Positions 1 to 7,033 are shown, numbered from the stretch's first letter. The stretch is DNA of 7,204 nt from Fidelibacterota bacterium (GCA_014381485.1 JACNLN010000109.1:13023-20226); one strand, 5' to 3'. Numbers and translations: made by a program. Notes: generated by a model from the sequence alone, not told the origin.

Positions 1-44
1 AAGACGTGAAGTCTGCGGTTACAGATATTGGTGAAGGAGAATAA
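1..44 (+). CDS. Possible 3' tail of an upstream gene (partial)
   Basis: Reading from position 3, the frame is open to a TAA at 42-44 and encodes DVKSAVTDIGEGE, an acidic, hydrophilic tail. The stop lies 1 nt before the ATG of the next gene, and that gene's ribosome binding site sits inside these last codons, the usual arrangement in a tightly packed operon. The tail is too short to identify a family. From the neighbourhood (LolA-like plus DUF1302-like genes), an RND/MMPL-type transporter would be the natural guess, but this is inference only. The other two frames stop at 7-9 and 32-34, so this is the only frame that runs up to the next gene. Confidence 0.4.
   Translation, partial: DVKSAVTDIGEGE
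34..40 (+). promoter_or_regulatory. Ribosome binding site deciding the start of the LolA-like gene
   Basis: AAGGAGA lies with its GGAG core 6 nt before the ATG at 46. This favours that ATG over in-frame TTG (28) and GTG (31) codons, which lie upstream of or inside the site itself. Confidence 0.8.
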
Positions 45-45
45 A

Positions 46-825
46 ATGAAAAATGGTGTAATCATTTGGGGATTGATGATGTCCTTTGTTTTTGGTCAAA
101 TGACCGGTCGGCAGATCATGGAAAAAGTAGATGCCTGGCCGGAACCGAAATCAATGGTAGCTAAAACAACCATGACATTGATTTCCATTAAACGCGGAAG
201 AGAAAAAAAGCGGGTTCGGGAAATAACTCGTTACCAGCGGAATTTTGATAAGGGAAAATTCAAAAGCAAATCTCTCATCAGATTTTTGAAGCCAACAGAT
301 GTGAAAGGCACTGGATTTCTCATGTGGGAATACCGGGAAAGCAACAAGAATGATGACCAGTGGCTGTTTCTGCCAGCATTGGGGAAAGTCAAGCGGATTG
401 CCGCTCGGGAAAAATCAGAAAACTTTATGGGAAGCGATTTCACTTATGAGGACATTGGTGGTCGCAAACTGGATGATGACGAGTATGAACTGCTGGGTGA
501 GGAAGAAGTCAATGGCGTTAATTGTTACAAAGTGCAGGCAATTCCTAAACGGAAGGATACAGCCTATAACAAAAGGATTATTTGGGTGGATAAGAATTGG
601 TTTGTCATGACAAAAGTGCAATTTTATGACAAAAATAACCGTCTGTTAAAAGTATTGGATTTCTTAAAACAGCGCCTGGACGGAAATTATTGGTCCGTAA
701 TAAAAATGAAGATGAAAAATGTGCAAACGGAACATAAAACTATCATGGAAATGTCAGAATACGAATATGATACAGGAATTAGAGATAATTTCTTTACCAA
801 AAGATTTTTGCAAAGGGTGAAATAG
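46..825 (+). CDS. LolA-like outer membrane lipoprotein-sorting family protein
   Basis: The product has 259 residues. An N-terminal hydrophobic segment (about residues 4-17, ending VFGQ) looks like a cleavable signal peptide, so the protein should be periplasmic. The body fits the LolA-like family annotated as outer membrane lipoprotein-sorting protein: a half-barrel with alternating basic and aromatic strands. It contains the characteristic stretches QWLFLPALGKVKRI (105-118) and FMGSDFTYEDI (127-137), then a strand rich in K and W around YNKRIIWVDKNWF (174-186). Such proteins are thought to bind acyl chains or lipidated cargo in the periplasm, and many are encoded beside RND/MMPL transporters. 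The true cargo cannot be read from sequence. The start is set by the strong ribosome binding site. The stop TAG overlaps the next start by one base, implying translational coupling with the barrel protein. Family assignment is confident; function is inferred. Confidence 0.85.
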   Translation: MKNGVIIWGLMMSFVFGQMTGRQIMEKVDAWPEPKSMVAKTTMTLISIKRGREKKRVREITRYQRNFDKGKFKSKSLIRFLKPTDVKGTGFLMWEYRESNKNDDQWLFLPALGKVKRIAAREKSENFMGSDFTYEDIGGRKLDDDEYELLGEEEVNGVNCYKVQAIPKRKDTAYNKRIIWVDKNWFVMTKVQFYDKNNRLLKVLDFLKQRLDGNYWSVIKMKMKNVQTEHKTIMEMSEYEYDTGIRDNFFTKRFLQRVK

Positions 826-2099
826 TGAAAATAATTATTCTGATATTATTGTGTGTAATGACACTATTAACAGCTCAACCACAATTTGATGGCTATTTGC
901 AGAACTGGACAGCAATCCGGGCGGATGAAGATCCAGACTATATGATGTTGAGAAATCGATTCCGACTGAACACAACAATCTCGGGAGATTGGACTCGGGG
1001 GTATGCCAGTTTTGATGTTAGTGACGATCTCCTGATTGAGGGCTCTCCGGAAATGACGCTCAGAGAACTGTTTCTGGATATCTACTTCGATAAGGTTGAT
1101 CTTCGAATCGGAAAGCAGCAGGTGGTGTGGGGAAAGGCTGACGGTGTTTTCATCAACGATATTGTTAACCCACTTGACTTGCGCTATTTTCTACTGCAGG
1201 ATTTTGAGGACATTCGTATTGGCATTCCTATGGTAAAGGCAAGTGTTTACACAGAGACTTTGGTATTGGAAGCTATTTGGATTCCAAAATTTGAACCATG
1301 GCGTTTTGCTGAACAGGGAAGTGATTGGGCTTTCTATCAGCCACAGGCGTTTATTACTCCGACCGGAGTTGAGATACCGTTAGCGTGGGGAAAATCGGAG
1401 GAACCTCCAAGTAAGCTTCAAAACAGTGAGTATGGTTTAAAATTATCGGGATTCGCATTTGGAACTGATTACAGTTTTTTATTCCTTCAATCCTATCAGG
1501 ACCGATATCTCGTATCAATGGATATTGACACGTTGAATTTGGAGGATCCCCCTGTGAAAATAAAAGTGTATTCCTATTTTAGACGAGTTAACATGTTTGG
1601 TCTCAACTTCTCAAAGCCAGTTTTAGGTGCGGTCTTTCGAGGTGAATTTGGTTATTTCCCAGATTATTATTTTAATGTAGACCCTAAAGTAACGTTTTCT
1701 ACTATAGTATTTGACGACAACACGTGTATGTTGGGTTATTTTCAGGGTATGTTGGCATTAGATATCAGTGGTCCCTGGGGTTCCACCATTTCCACTCAGT
1801 ACATTCGAAAGCAGATCCTTGATTATGTAGATACCATTCAGAAGGCAAATGAAGTGGAGGAATGGATGACGCTTATGATATCCGGTACTTTCTGGAATGA
1901 AACTGCAAGTGCGCGGTGGTTGATGTTATACGACACAACAGAAGAATCCGGTTTGAGCCGTATGATATTTGGATACGAAATTGCCGATAATGTCTCAGCA
2001 GAATTTGGAGTTGATCTAATCTGGGGGAATGAAGAAAACATTTTTGGCCAGTTCGATAGTAATGATAATGTCTACTTTAAGCTAATGTATTCCTTTTAA
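825..2099 (+). CDS. DUF1302-like outer membrane beta-barrel protein
   Basis: The product has 424 residues and starts at a GTG that overlaps the preceding TAG (TAGTG), with AAAGGG at 812-817 as ribosome binding site. Residues 1-18 (MKIIILILLCVMTLLTAQ) form a typical signal peptide; starting later would destroy it. The rest shows short amphipathic strands alternating with polar turns and ends in KLMYSF, a terminal aromatic typical of barrel proteins folded by the Bam machinery. The stretch RIGKQQVVWGKADG (94-107), followed by NDIVNPLDLR (111-120) and IRIGIPMVK (130-138), resembles the conserved N-terminal part of the DUF1302 family, whose members are predicted outer membrane porin-like proteins often encoded with LolA-like proteins and RND transporters. 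It is probably the outer membrane partner of the preceding gene. An alginate-export-type or other porin family is the main alternative. The transported substrate is unknown. Confidence 0.75.
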   Translation: MKIIILILLCVMTLLTAQPQFDGYLQNWTAIRADEDPDYMMLRNRFRLNTTISGDWTRGYASFDVSDDLLIEGSPEMTLRELFLDIYFDKVDLRIGKQQVVWGKADGVFINDIVNPLDLRYFLLQDFEDIRIGIPMVKASVYTETLVLEAIWIPKFEPWRFAEQGSDWAFYQPQAFITPTGVEIPLAWGKSEEPPSKLQNSEYGLKLSGFAFGTDYSFLFLQSYQDRYLVSMDIDTLNLEDPPVKIKVYSYFRRVNMFGLNFSKPVLGAVFRGEFGYFPDYYFNVDPKVTFSTIVFDDNTCMLGYFQGMLALDISGPWGSTISTQYIRKQILDYVDTIQKANEVEEWMTLMISGTFWNETASARWLMLYDTTEESGLSRMIFGYEIADNVSAEFGVDLIWGNEENIFGQFDSNDNVYFKLMYSF

Positions 2100-2132
2100 A
2101 GATCACGCCTCACTTCTTGGAACCATGTAACT
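2100..2132. other. Short convergent intergenic gap
   Basis: Only 33 nt separate the stop codons of the convergent barrel and PhoU genes. I see no stable GC-rich hairpin. The T-run at 2142-2148 lies inside the PhoU coding region and has no stem in front of it, so termination here, if any, is not intrinsic in an obvious way. Confidence 0.5.
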
Positions 2133-2813
2133 TTAATGCTCTTTTTTTGGTTTATATCCAATCGCATCAAAAGGATTCACCTGGGTAGTTGTAATATTTT
2201 TCAGGTGAGCGCCAATCCGTTTTAAGTATCTTGCATAAAGCGCTACTGCAGCTGTTTTGGATTCAGATCCAAAGGTAAGTTCGCCGGACAGCACACCATT
2301 CACAATGGAATCTGATATATCGGTTACCTGCTCTTGGTAGGTATCCATCAGGGATTTAGCCACTTCTGGATCCTGGGTATGAATGGCTTCTAATGTTTTG
2401 TCGAATCGGATAACCATTTCAGTCTCCACCATGTGCAGGTCTTTTGACAATTCTTCAGATATGATAGTTTGAGGGTGTTGTATGGCCAGATCCAAAATAT
2501 TTTTTGTGTAATCACCAAGGCGCTCAATATCCACAACCATATTCACGAGTACGAGTCCGCTGGCAATATCTGTCGTTTCCTTTTCAATGGAGTAATGAGT
2601 CATCACCTTCCGACGGACATCTCTCTGATAAGCATTGATTTCCTCGTCCCGCTTTTTGAGGGCTATCAGTGTGGCTCTGTTTACTCCATCGCGAAGGTAT
2701 TTGATTGCCTGGACGAAAATCTCCCGAGATAATCCAAGCATTTCATACGATTCATTCCAAGCCTGTTCTAAAAGCCCTACCGATTTCCAGATTTTTATTA
2801 GTTCTTTCCACAT
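2133..2813 (-). CDS. PhoU-domain protein, partner of Na+/phosphate cotransporter
   Basis: The product has 226 residues, is almost all helical by composition and has no signal peptide, so it is cytoplasmic. It has the two-repeat PhoU layout. The first repeat contains NMVVDIERLGDYTKNI (91-106), with the ExxxD metal-binding motif E97/D101. The second contains RYLKRIGAHLKNI (195-207), where the matching acidic positions are K198 and A202. PhoU proteins bind metal clusters and modulate phosphate transporters or PhoR. PhoU domains are often fused to the C-terminus of NptA/YjbB-type cotransporters; here the domain is a separate gene 16 nt downstream of the transporter, so it most likely regulates that transporter. 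AAGAGG (2821-2826, minus strand) gives a good ribosome binding site about 7 nt before the ATG. There is no Pst ABC transporter gene in view, so the name phoU of the Pst operon is not applied. Confidence 0.88.
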   Translation of the reverse strand: MWKELIKIWKSVGLLEQAWNESYEMLGLSREIFVQAIKYLRDGVNRATLIALKKRDEEINAYQRDVRRKVMTHYSIEKETTDIASGLVLVNMVVDIERLGDYTKNILDLAIQHPQTIISEELSKDLHMVETEMVIRFDKTLEAIHTQDPEVAKSLMDTYQEQVTDISDSIVNGVLSGELTFGSESKTAAVALYARYLKRIGAHLKNITTTQVNPFDAIGYKPKKEH

Positions 2814-2820
2814 ATTGTAT

Positions 2821-2828
2821 CCTCTTTT
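2821..2828 (-). promoter_or_regulatory. Ribosome binding site of the PhoU-domain gene
   Basis: AAAAGAGG on the minus strand lies in the 16-nt gap directly after the transporter's TAA and about 7 nt before the PhoU ATG. It shows that the short gene is translated as its own polypeptide rather than as a broken fusion. Confidence 0.65.
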
Positions 2829-2829
2829 A

Positions 2830-3927
2830 TTAGATTAAAAATATGAACATAATAGGAATAAAATATAATAAAATGTAGATGGTAATATAAATAGCAAGGT
2901 TTCTTGTTGACTTACCCACTTTTTCTCCAATATATATCGAGAGATTGATAGGAATTCTCCGCAGGGGATAAAAAATTGCAATCCCAAAAATATTAAAACA
3001 GAGGTGAGAAAATGCTACGGTTACAGCAACAGTATTCTGTGTTGTCATTGCTGCCAGGAGAGCGGTTACTGTAGTACCAATATTACTGCCAAGGGTGTAT
3101 GGAAAAATTTGAGCCACGGTCACAATTCCCGCACCTGCCAAGGGAATGATTATGGAAGTGGTAACAGAACTACTTTGTACAACCGCAGTGATAATAGCAC
3201 CCAAAAGAAATCCAATTACGGCATTTTTAAACAGGTAATCATTGATAATAACTTCAAGGCGATGAATCACGAGTGAACGGATTGTTTTTACCAGTTGTAT
3301 GAGGGACATAAAAAGAATAATGATAGAAAAAATCATCAGGAAGATGTGAGGTTGTGGTAACTGAGTAAATATAGAATCGAATAATTGGATAGCAGGATCC
3401 AGGATGAATTTTAGAGGATTAAAAGCCTTATATCCACCAGCACTAGAAAAAATGTTCTCGAGTATGGAAGCACTTTTTTGGATGGGATGAAAAAACATTT
3501 CAATGGGAAATAGAACAATCACTGCTAAAACGTTAAAGAAATCGTGTACGATACTAGCGGAGAATGCTCGTTTGAATTCTGCTCTCCGTGTAATATGGCC
3601 GAAGGAGACGAGGGTGTTGGTGATGGTGGTCCCAATATTGGCACCCATAATAATTGGAATAGCATTTTCAAGAGTTAACGCTCCTCCTGCCACCATTCCG
3701 ACAACAAGGGACGTTGTGGTGGATGAGCTCTGGATTAAGCTTGTTGCAATAATGCCGATGATGAGTCCTGCGAAAGGATTTGAGGTCATCTGAATCATAG
3801 ACTCAGCAAATCCTTCTCCAAAGAGCTTGAAAGAATGACCTAATAACTTGATGCTTAGCAGGAATAAATAGATGTAAACAATAACAAAAATGGCTTTAAT
3901 CAGTTTGGATTTTACTTCTGAACTCAT
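2830..3927 (-). CDS. Na+/phosphate cotransporter family protein (NptA type)
   Basis: The product has 365 residues and is an integral membrane protein with two inverted Na/Pi-cotransporter repeats. The signature QSSS occurs twice, as QSSSTTTS (66-73) and QSSSVTTS (251-258). Each copy is followed by a GxNIGTT motif (GANIGTT 95-101, GSNIGTT 280-286). In characterised SLC34/NptA proteins these QSSS segments line the substrate and sodium site. Hydrophobic segments lie before, between and after the repeats, including a C-terminal one (344-365). The length is near that of the bare membrane domain; the PhoU domain fused at the C-terminus in many bacterial members is instead the next gene. Bacterial members may import phosphate with Na+ or act mainly in efflux, as proposed for YjbB; direction cannot be decided here. 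The start is the first ATG in the frame, with only a weak AAAGAA upstream, and no better start exists before the first membrane segment. Confidence 0.93.
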   Translation of the reverse strand: MSSEVKSKLIKAIFVIVYIYLFLLSIKLLGHSFKLFGEGFAESMIQMTSNPFAGLIIGIIATSLIQSSSTTTSLVVGMVAGGALTLENAIPIIMGANIGTTITNTLVSFGHITRRAEFKRAFSASIVHDFFNVLAVIVLFPIEMFFHPIQKSASILENIFSSAGGYKAFNPLKFILDPAIQLFDSIFTQLPQPHIFLMIFSIIILFMSLIQLVKTIRSLVIHRLEVIINDYLFKNAVIGFLLGAIITAVVQSSSVTTSIIIPLAGAGIVTVAQIFPYTLGSNIGTTVTALLAAMTTQNTVAVTVAFSHLCFNIFGIAIFYPLRRIPINLSIYIGEKVGKSTRNLAIYITIYILLYFIPIMFIFLI

Positions 3928-3935
3928 AAGAATTC

Positions 3936-3945
3936 TTTGATGCTA
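3936..3945 (+). repeat. 10-bp direct repeat TTTGATGCTA, copy 1
   Basis: TTTGATGCTA occurs here and again at 3992-4001, 56 nt apart start to start. This copy lies 9 nt upstream of the cotransporter start codon, overlapping the region where its leader would be. Confidence 0.5.
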
Positions 3946-3963
3946 TGAAAGCCCCGCTCTAAG

Positions 3964-3976
3964 ATTGATTATCAAT
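3964..3976. promoter_or_regulatory. Perfect 13-bp palindrome, candidate operator
   Basis: ATTGAT-T-ATCAAT has two perfect 6-nt arms around one central base. It sits almost exactly midway between the two TTTGATGCTA repeats in the divergent gap. The form suits a dimeric helix-turn-helix repressor site; the regulator is unknown. A 13-nt AT-rich palindrome can also arise by chance. Confidence 0.4.
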
Positions 3977-3991
3977 AGGAAATACGGTCAT

Positions 3992-4001
3992 TTTGATGCT
4001 A
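3992..4001 (+). repeat. 10-bp direct repeat TTTGATGCTA, copy 2
   Basis: This is an exact second copy of the element at 3936-3945. It covers the candidate -35 hexamer TTGATG of the plus-strand operon, so a protein bound here could affect that promoter. Confidence 0.5.
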
Positions 4002-4027
4002 ATTCAACGCCTTAGTTTATAGCAATT

Positions 4028-4037
4028 TAAGGGGTGA
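4028..4037 (+). promoter_or_regulatory. Ribosome binding site deciding the start of the transglutaminase-like gene
   Basis: TAAGGGGTGA closely follows the anti-Shine-Dalgarno complement and ends 5 nt before the ATG at 4043. The in-frame GTG at 4034 lies inside this site, so the ATG is the better start. Confidence 0.75.
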
Positions 4038-4042
4038 AAAAA

Positions 4043-5620
4043 ATGAAATATTTTTATACTATTATGTTTCTGGCTGTCATGATCATTGTTGGGATTGTGT
4101 CATATCAGACCAACAAGGTCAATTTGTTACCTGAAGATGTGATCAGAAATCTTGAGAGGAAGGGATCCAATCGATTCGAGCTGGAGAAAGCTATTACCTA
4201 TTTCCGAGAGAAAGGAGACAGCTTGCAATTGGAAGCACTTTTTTTCCTGATTGGCAATATGGAGGACCATTCCTATGTAACCTTTGCTCTTTATGATTCC
4301 ACAGGCGAGGAAATTGACTTCAATGTTCTGAATTACCCGGATTACAATACAGTGATTGCCGCATTGGATTCTATGGAAACAGAGACAGGGGAACTCCACT
4401 TCGATCGTAAAGAGAGATTTTATGATCTAAAAGAAATTTCTTCAGAATATTTGATTGAAAATGTTGAACTGGCATTTAAAGCGTGGAAAACCCTACCATG
4501 GGCAAGCTACCTATCATATGAAGACTTCTGTGAATACGTGCTTCCCTACCGGGGCAGTAATGAACCGCTGGAATTGTGGCGAGAACATTTTTTTAATCGA
4601 TATCAAAATCTCCCCGGGGAATTATCTGATCCCCAGGACTGCATCGAGGTTGGGAGCCGCATTAATGACGATCTGAAATCGTGGTTTACTTTTGATCCTC
4701 TCTTTTACTGTCACCCCACTGATCTGGGACTTTCTGAAATGATGGAAACGCACAGTGGCCGCTGTGAAGATATGACCAATCTGACAATTTATGCCATGCG
4801 AGCTGTTGGACTGGCAGTGACAAGCGATTATACTCCACACTGGGCTGACGCTGGAGGAAACCACGCCTGGAACGCTATACTTGTAAAAAATGGAGAAGTA
4901 ATTCCATTTATGGGATGTGAGGCAAATCCAGGAAAATACTCCCTGACTAACCGTTTTGCAAAAGTGTATCGCAAAACGTACAGCAAACAAAAAGGGAATT
5001 TAGTCTTTATACTTGAGGATTGGGAAAAAGCTCCACCCTGGCTTTCCGGGAAGTACTACCGGGATGTAACTCGCTATTACATTGATGTTGTTGATGTGGT
5101 TGTTGACCTGGAGAAATCTGTTCCAGACAGCACCAACTATGCCTATCTGTCCGTTTTTAATTCGGGTGAGTGGAAGGCAATTCAGTGGGGAAAGATTGTA
5201 GGAAATAGTGTCCGGTTTTGTGAAATGGGCAGCAACATTGTCTACCTTCCTATGTACTATGTTCATGAGGAACTGGAGCCTGCCGCTTCTCCGTTTATAT
5301 TAGACCCAAAAGGTGAGATTCGCCGTCTTGATGGTTTGTCTGCTATTGACAGTGTTACAGCAAGGTTAATCTCAACAACCAGGAAGAAAATTGCTGACGC
5401 CACAGTAGGCAGGGATGTGGTTTTCCTGGAATCTGGGGAAATATACAAACTTTTTTTCTGGGAAGATGAATGGGTCTCAGTCGGTAAACAGCAGGCAACA
5501 GATGAACCTATGTTGTTTCATAACATACCTGCAAATCGGTTGTATTGGCTGATAAAAGAAGGTTCTCGAAAGGAAGAGCGGATATTTACTCTTGAGAATG
5601 GCAAACAGGTGTGGTGGTAG
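4043..5620 (+). CDS. Exported transglutaminase-like (papain-fold) protein
   Basis: The product has 525 residues. Hydrophobic residues 4-20 form a signal peptide or N-terminal anchor without a lipobox cysteine, placing the protein outside the cytoplasm. The N-terminal region (about 28-190) is helical, with an ENMPxHYSY-like stretch (FLIGNMEDHSYV, 68-79) and FCEYVLPYR (162-170). The transglutaminase core covers about 205-315: Cys241 in SGRCEDMTNLTIYAMRAVGL and His274 in GNHAWNAIL are the expected catalytic pair. The usual third residue, Asp in a DPT-like motif, is not seen; Glu293 in FMGCEANPG is the nearest candidate. It ends with KVYRKTYS and a beta-rich C-terminal region (about 340-525) of probable binding modules. 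I recognise this architecture from uncharacterised Bacteroidetes-type proteins; such folds act as cysteine proteases, amidases or crosslinking enzymes. Its real substrate is unknown. The TAG stop directly abuts the MATE start, so the two are co-translated. Confidence 0.82.
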   Translation: MKYFYTIMFLAVMIIVGIVSYQTNKVNLLPEDVIRNLERKGSNRFELEKAITYFREKGDSLQLEALFFLIGNMEDHSYVTFALYDSTGEEIDFNVLNYPDYNTVIAALDSMETETGELHFDRKERFYDLKEISSEYLIENVELAFKAWKTLPWASYLSYEDFCEYVLPYRGSNEPLELWREHFFNRYQNLPGELSDPQDCIEVGSRINDDLKSWFTFDPLFYCHPTDLGLSEMMETHSGRCEDMTNLTIYAMRAVGLAVTSDYTPHWADAGGNHAWNAILVKNGEVIPFMGCEANPGKYSLTNRFAKVYRKTYSKQKGNLVFILEDWEKAPPWLSGKYYRDVTRYYIDVVDVVVDLEKSVPDSTNYAYLSVFNSGEWKAIQWGKIVGNSVRFCEMGSNIVYLPMYYVHEELEPAASPFILDPKGEIRRLDGLSAIDSVTARLISTTRKKIADATVGRDVVFLESGEIYKLFFWEDEWVSVGKQQATDEPMLFHNIPANRLYWLIKEGSRKEERIFTLENGKQVWW

Positions 5621-6997
5621 ATGTCTGAAGAAACAATCGAAATAACGCCAAAGGAGAAATCCAGCCGCCTGAAGGAATTTATCTCTAATCCCCGAAAGGG
5701 ACTCTGGACGCTGGCTATCCCCACGATGTTAGGGATGGTTGTGCAGACTGTTTACATTATTGTGGACATGATTTTTGTGGGACGGGTCAGCGGTGAAGCT
5801 TTGACAGCTCTGGCATTCAACATGCCTCTTATATTCTTTGCCACAGGAATCAGTTTTGGTCTGGGGATAGGCGTGACGGCAACAATCGCTAAGTTTATTG
5901 GCGCTGAAAGAAAACAGAGTGCTGATAACAGTGCTGAACATGCTGTCATGCTCGGGGTGATCATTGGCTCTTTTTTTACATTCATCGGTTTGTTATGGGG
6001 AAAAAGGTTTTTAAGCACTTTGGGCGTTCCACCGAATCTTCTGGAATTAGCATGGAGTTATTTCAGAATTATGGCTACGGGACACATCTTTGTGGTGATG
6101 TCTATTTTCTTCCGCTCGATTCTTTCAGGGGAAGGGGATATGAAAACACCCATGCTGATCCAGGGAGGTTCGACCCTTCTCAATATAATTCTAGATCCTA
6201 TCTTAATTTTTGGATTGGGTATGGGAGTGAGGGGAGCAGCCCTCGCAACAGTCGTAAGTGCTGGAGTATCCGCTTCGGCTTTTGCCTACTTTCTGCTGGT
6301 AAAGGGACATGCGTACATTGCCTTTACTCTGAAAGATTTCAAAATTTCTCGTGAGATTGTGGAGAAAATTTTCAAGATCGGGATTCCATCGTCGTTTTCC
6401 ATGGTCATCATGTCTCTGGGGAGTGGAGCTTTTAATAAGATTCTGATTTCATTTTCTGGTGACCCAGTAGCCGCCTATCAGGTTGGACATCGCGTTGATC
6501 ACTTTTTCCTGATGCCTGCCATAGCAATCGCTTCGAGTGCAGTGACGCTGGTTGGGATGTTCTACGGAGCCAAGCGGAGGGATCTTCTCCAGCAAATTAT
6601 CAAATACGGGATGAGCCGAGCTGTCTATATTGGTCTTGGAATGGGAGCAATTATTTTTACCTTTGCCCCCCAAATCATGGCACTCTTCAGTGACGATGTC
6701 GGAATTACTACTGCTGGTATTCACTATTTAAGGATTATGGTTTTTTCCTACCCGTTTATTGCTATCAGTATGATGAGCGGGAGGATTCTTCAGGGACTTG
6801 GACATGGAATGCCTATGCTGGTAATTACATTCCTCCGGGTTCTTCTTGTGAGCATATCTTTAGCTTATGTTTTTGTTTACTGGATGAATAAGCCGGTGGA
6901 ATGGGTCTGGATTGCTATGGTCATTTCCATGCTGGTCTCCGCTGCAGTGGCATATACCTGGCTGTTTGTTGGTCTAAAGAGGGTGATGATAAAATAA
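5621..6997 (+). CDS. MATE family efflux transporter
   Basis: The product has 458 residues, the usual length for the family, with about twelve hydrophobic segments arranged as two homologous six-helix halves (roughly 28-230 and 248-450). Family features include the first-helix LAIPTMLGMVVQTVYIIVD (31-49) followed by DMIFVGRVSGEALTALAF, the loop SGEGDMKTPM (169-178), and LDPILIFGLGMGVRGAALAT (191-210). A corresponding QGLGHGMPM (391-399) marks the second half. MATE proteins are inner-membrane H+- or Na+-driven antiporters that expel cationic drugs, metabolites or peptides-related compounds; the substrate cannot be predicted here. Closest subgroup by motif is the NorM/DinF-like bacterial branch, not resolved further. 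ATG immediately follows the previous gene's TAG, with only a weak CAGGTG (5606-5611) as ribosome binding site, so translation probably depends on coupling with the transglutaminase-like gene. Confidence 0.93.
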   Translation: MSEETIEITPKEKSSRLKEFISNPRKGLWTLAIPTMLGMVVQTVYIIVDMIFVGRVSGEALTALAFNMPLIFFATGISFGLGIGVTATIAKFIGAERKQSADNSAEHAVMLGVIIGSFFTFIGLLWGKRFLSTLGVPPNLLELAWSYFRIMATGHIFVVMSIFFRSILSGEGDMKTPMLIQGGSTLLNIILDPILIFGLGMGVRGAALATVVSAGVSASAFAYFLLVKGHAYIAFTLKDFKISREIVEKIFKIGIPSSFSMVIMSLGSGAFNKILISFSGDPVAAYQVGHRVDHFFLMPAIAIASSAVTLVGMFYGAKRRDLLQQIIKYGMSRAVYIGLGMGAIIFTFAPQIMALFSDDVGITTAGIHYLRIMVFSYPFIAISMMSGRILQGLGHGMPMLVITFLRVLLVSISLAYVFVYWMNKPVEWVWIAMVISMLVSAAVAYTWLFVGLKRVMIK

Positions 6998-7033
6998 AAT
7001 GGAAGAATAAATAATCAGGATTCCAGCATCAGT

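Larger units (their letters stand above)
3928..4042. promoter_or_regulatory. Divergent promoter region between phosphate and transglutaminase operons
   Basis: This 115-nt gap must hold the promoters of both divergent operons. On the plus strand TTGATG (3993-3998) is followed after 17 nt by TTTATA (4016-4021), a weak sigma-70-like pair. On the minus strand TTGAAT (4002-4007), then 17 nt, then TATTTC is a weaker candidate. I see no recognisable Pho box. The individual promoter assignments are tentative, but the presence of regulatory sequence is required by the divergent layout. Confidence 0.5.

Noticed and set aside
28..45. Upstream TTG (28) and GTG (31) starts for the LolA-like gene
   Set aside because: They lie before or inside the AAGGAGA ribosome binding site and would add charged residues ahead of the signal peptide. 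The ATG at 46 is well spaced.
2100..2148. Intrinsic terminator between the convergent genes
   Set aside because: A T7 run exists at 2142-2148, but I could find no stem longer than 3 bp in front of it.
3964..3976. Fur-type iron box
   Set aside because: ATTGATTATCAAT has a loosely similar TGATTATCA core, but it is shorter than the 19-nt Fur box and nothing nearby is iron related.
4034..4042. GTG start at 4034 for the transglutaminase-like gene
   Set aside because: It is inside the TAAGGGGTGA ribosome binding site; the ATG at 4043 is correctly spaced and keeps the signal segment.
3928..4042. Pho box controlling the cotransporter operon
   Set aside because: No pair of CTGTCAT-like direct repeats spaced by 4 nt is present. 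The repeat that exists (TTTGATGCTA) does not match and is spaced 56 nt apart.
4622..4990. 122-codon open frame on the minus strand
   Set aside because: It lies wholly inside the transglutaminase-like gene, over its catalytic core, and its translation has no recognisable domain or sensible composition.
5995..6354. 119-codon open frame on the plus strand
   Set aside because: It overlaps the MATE gene in another frame, and its product is low in membrane segments and rich in G, R and S with no known motif.
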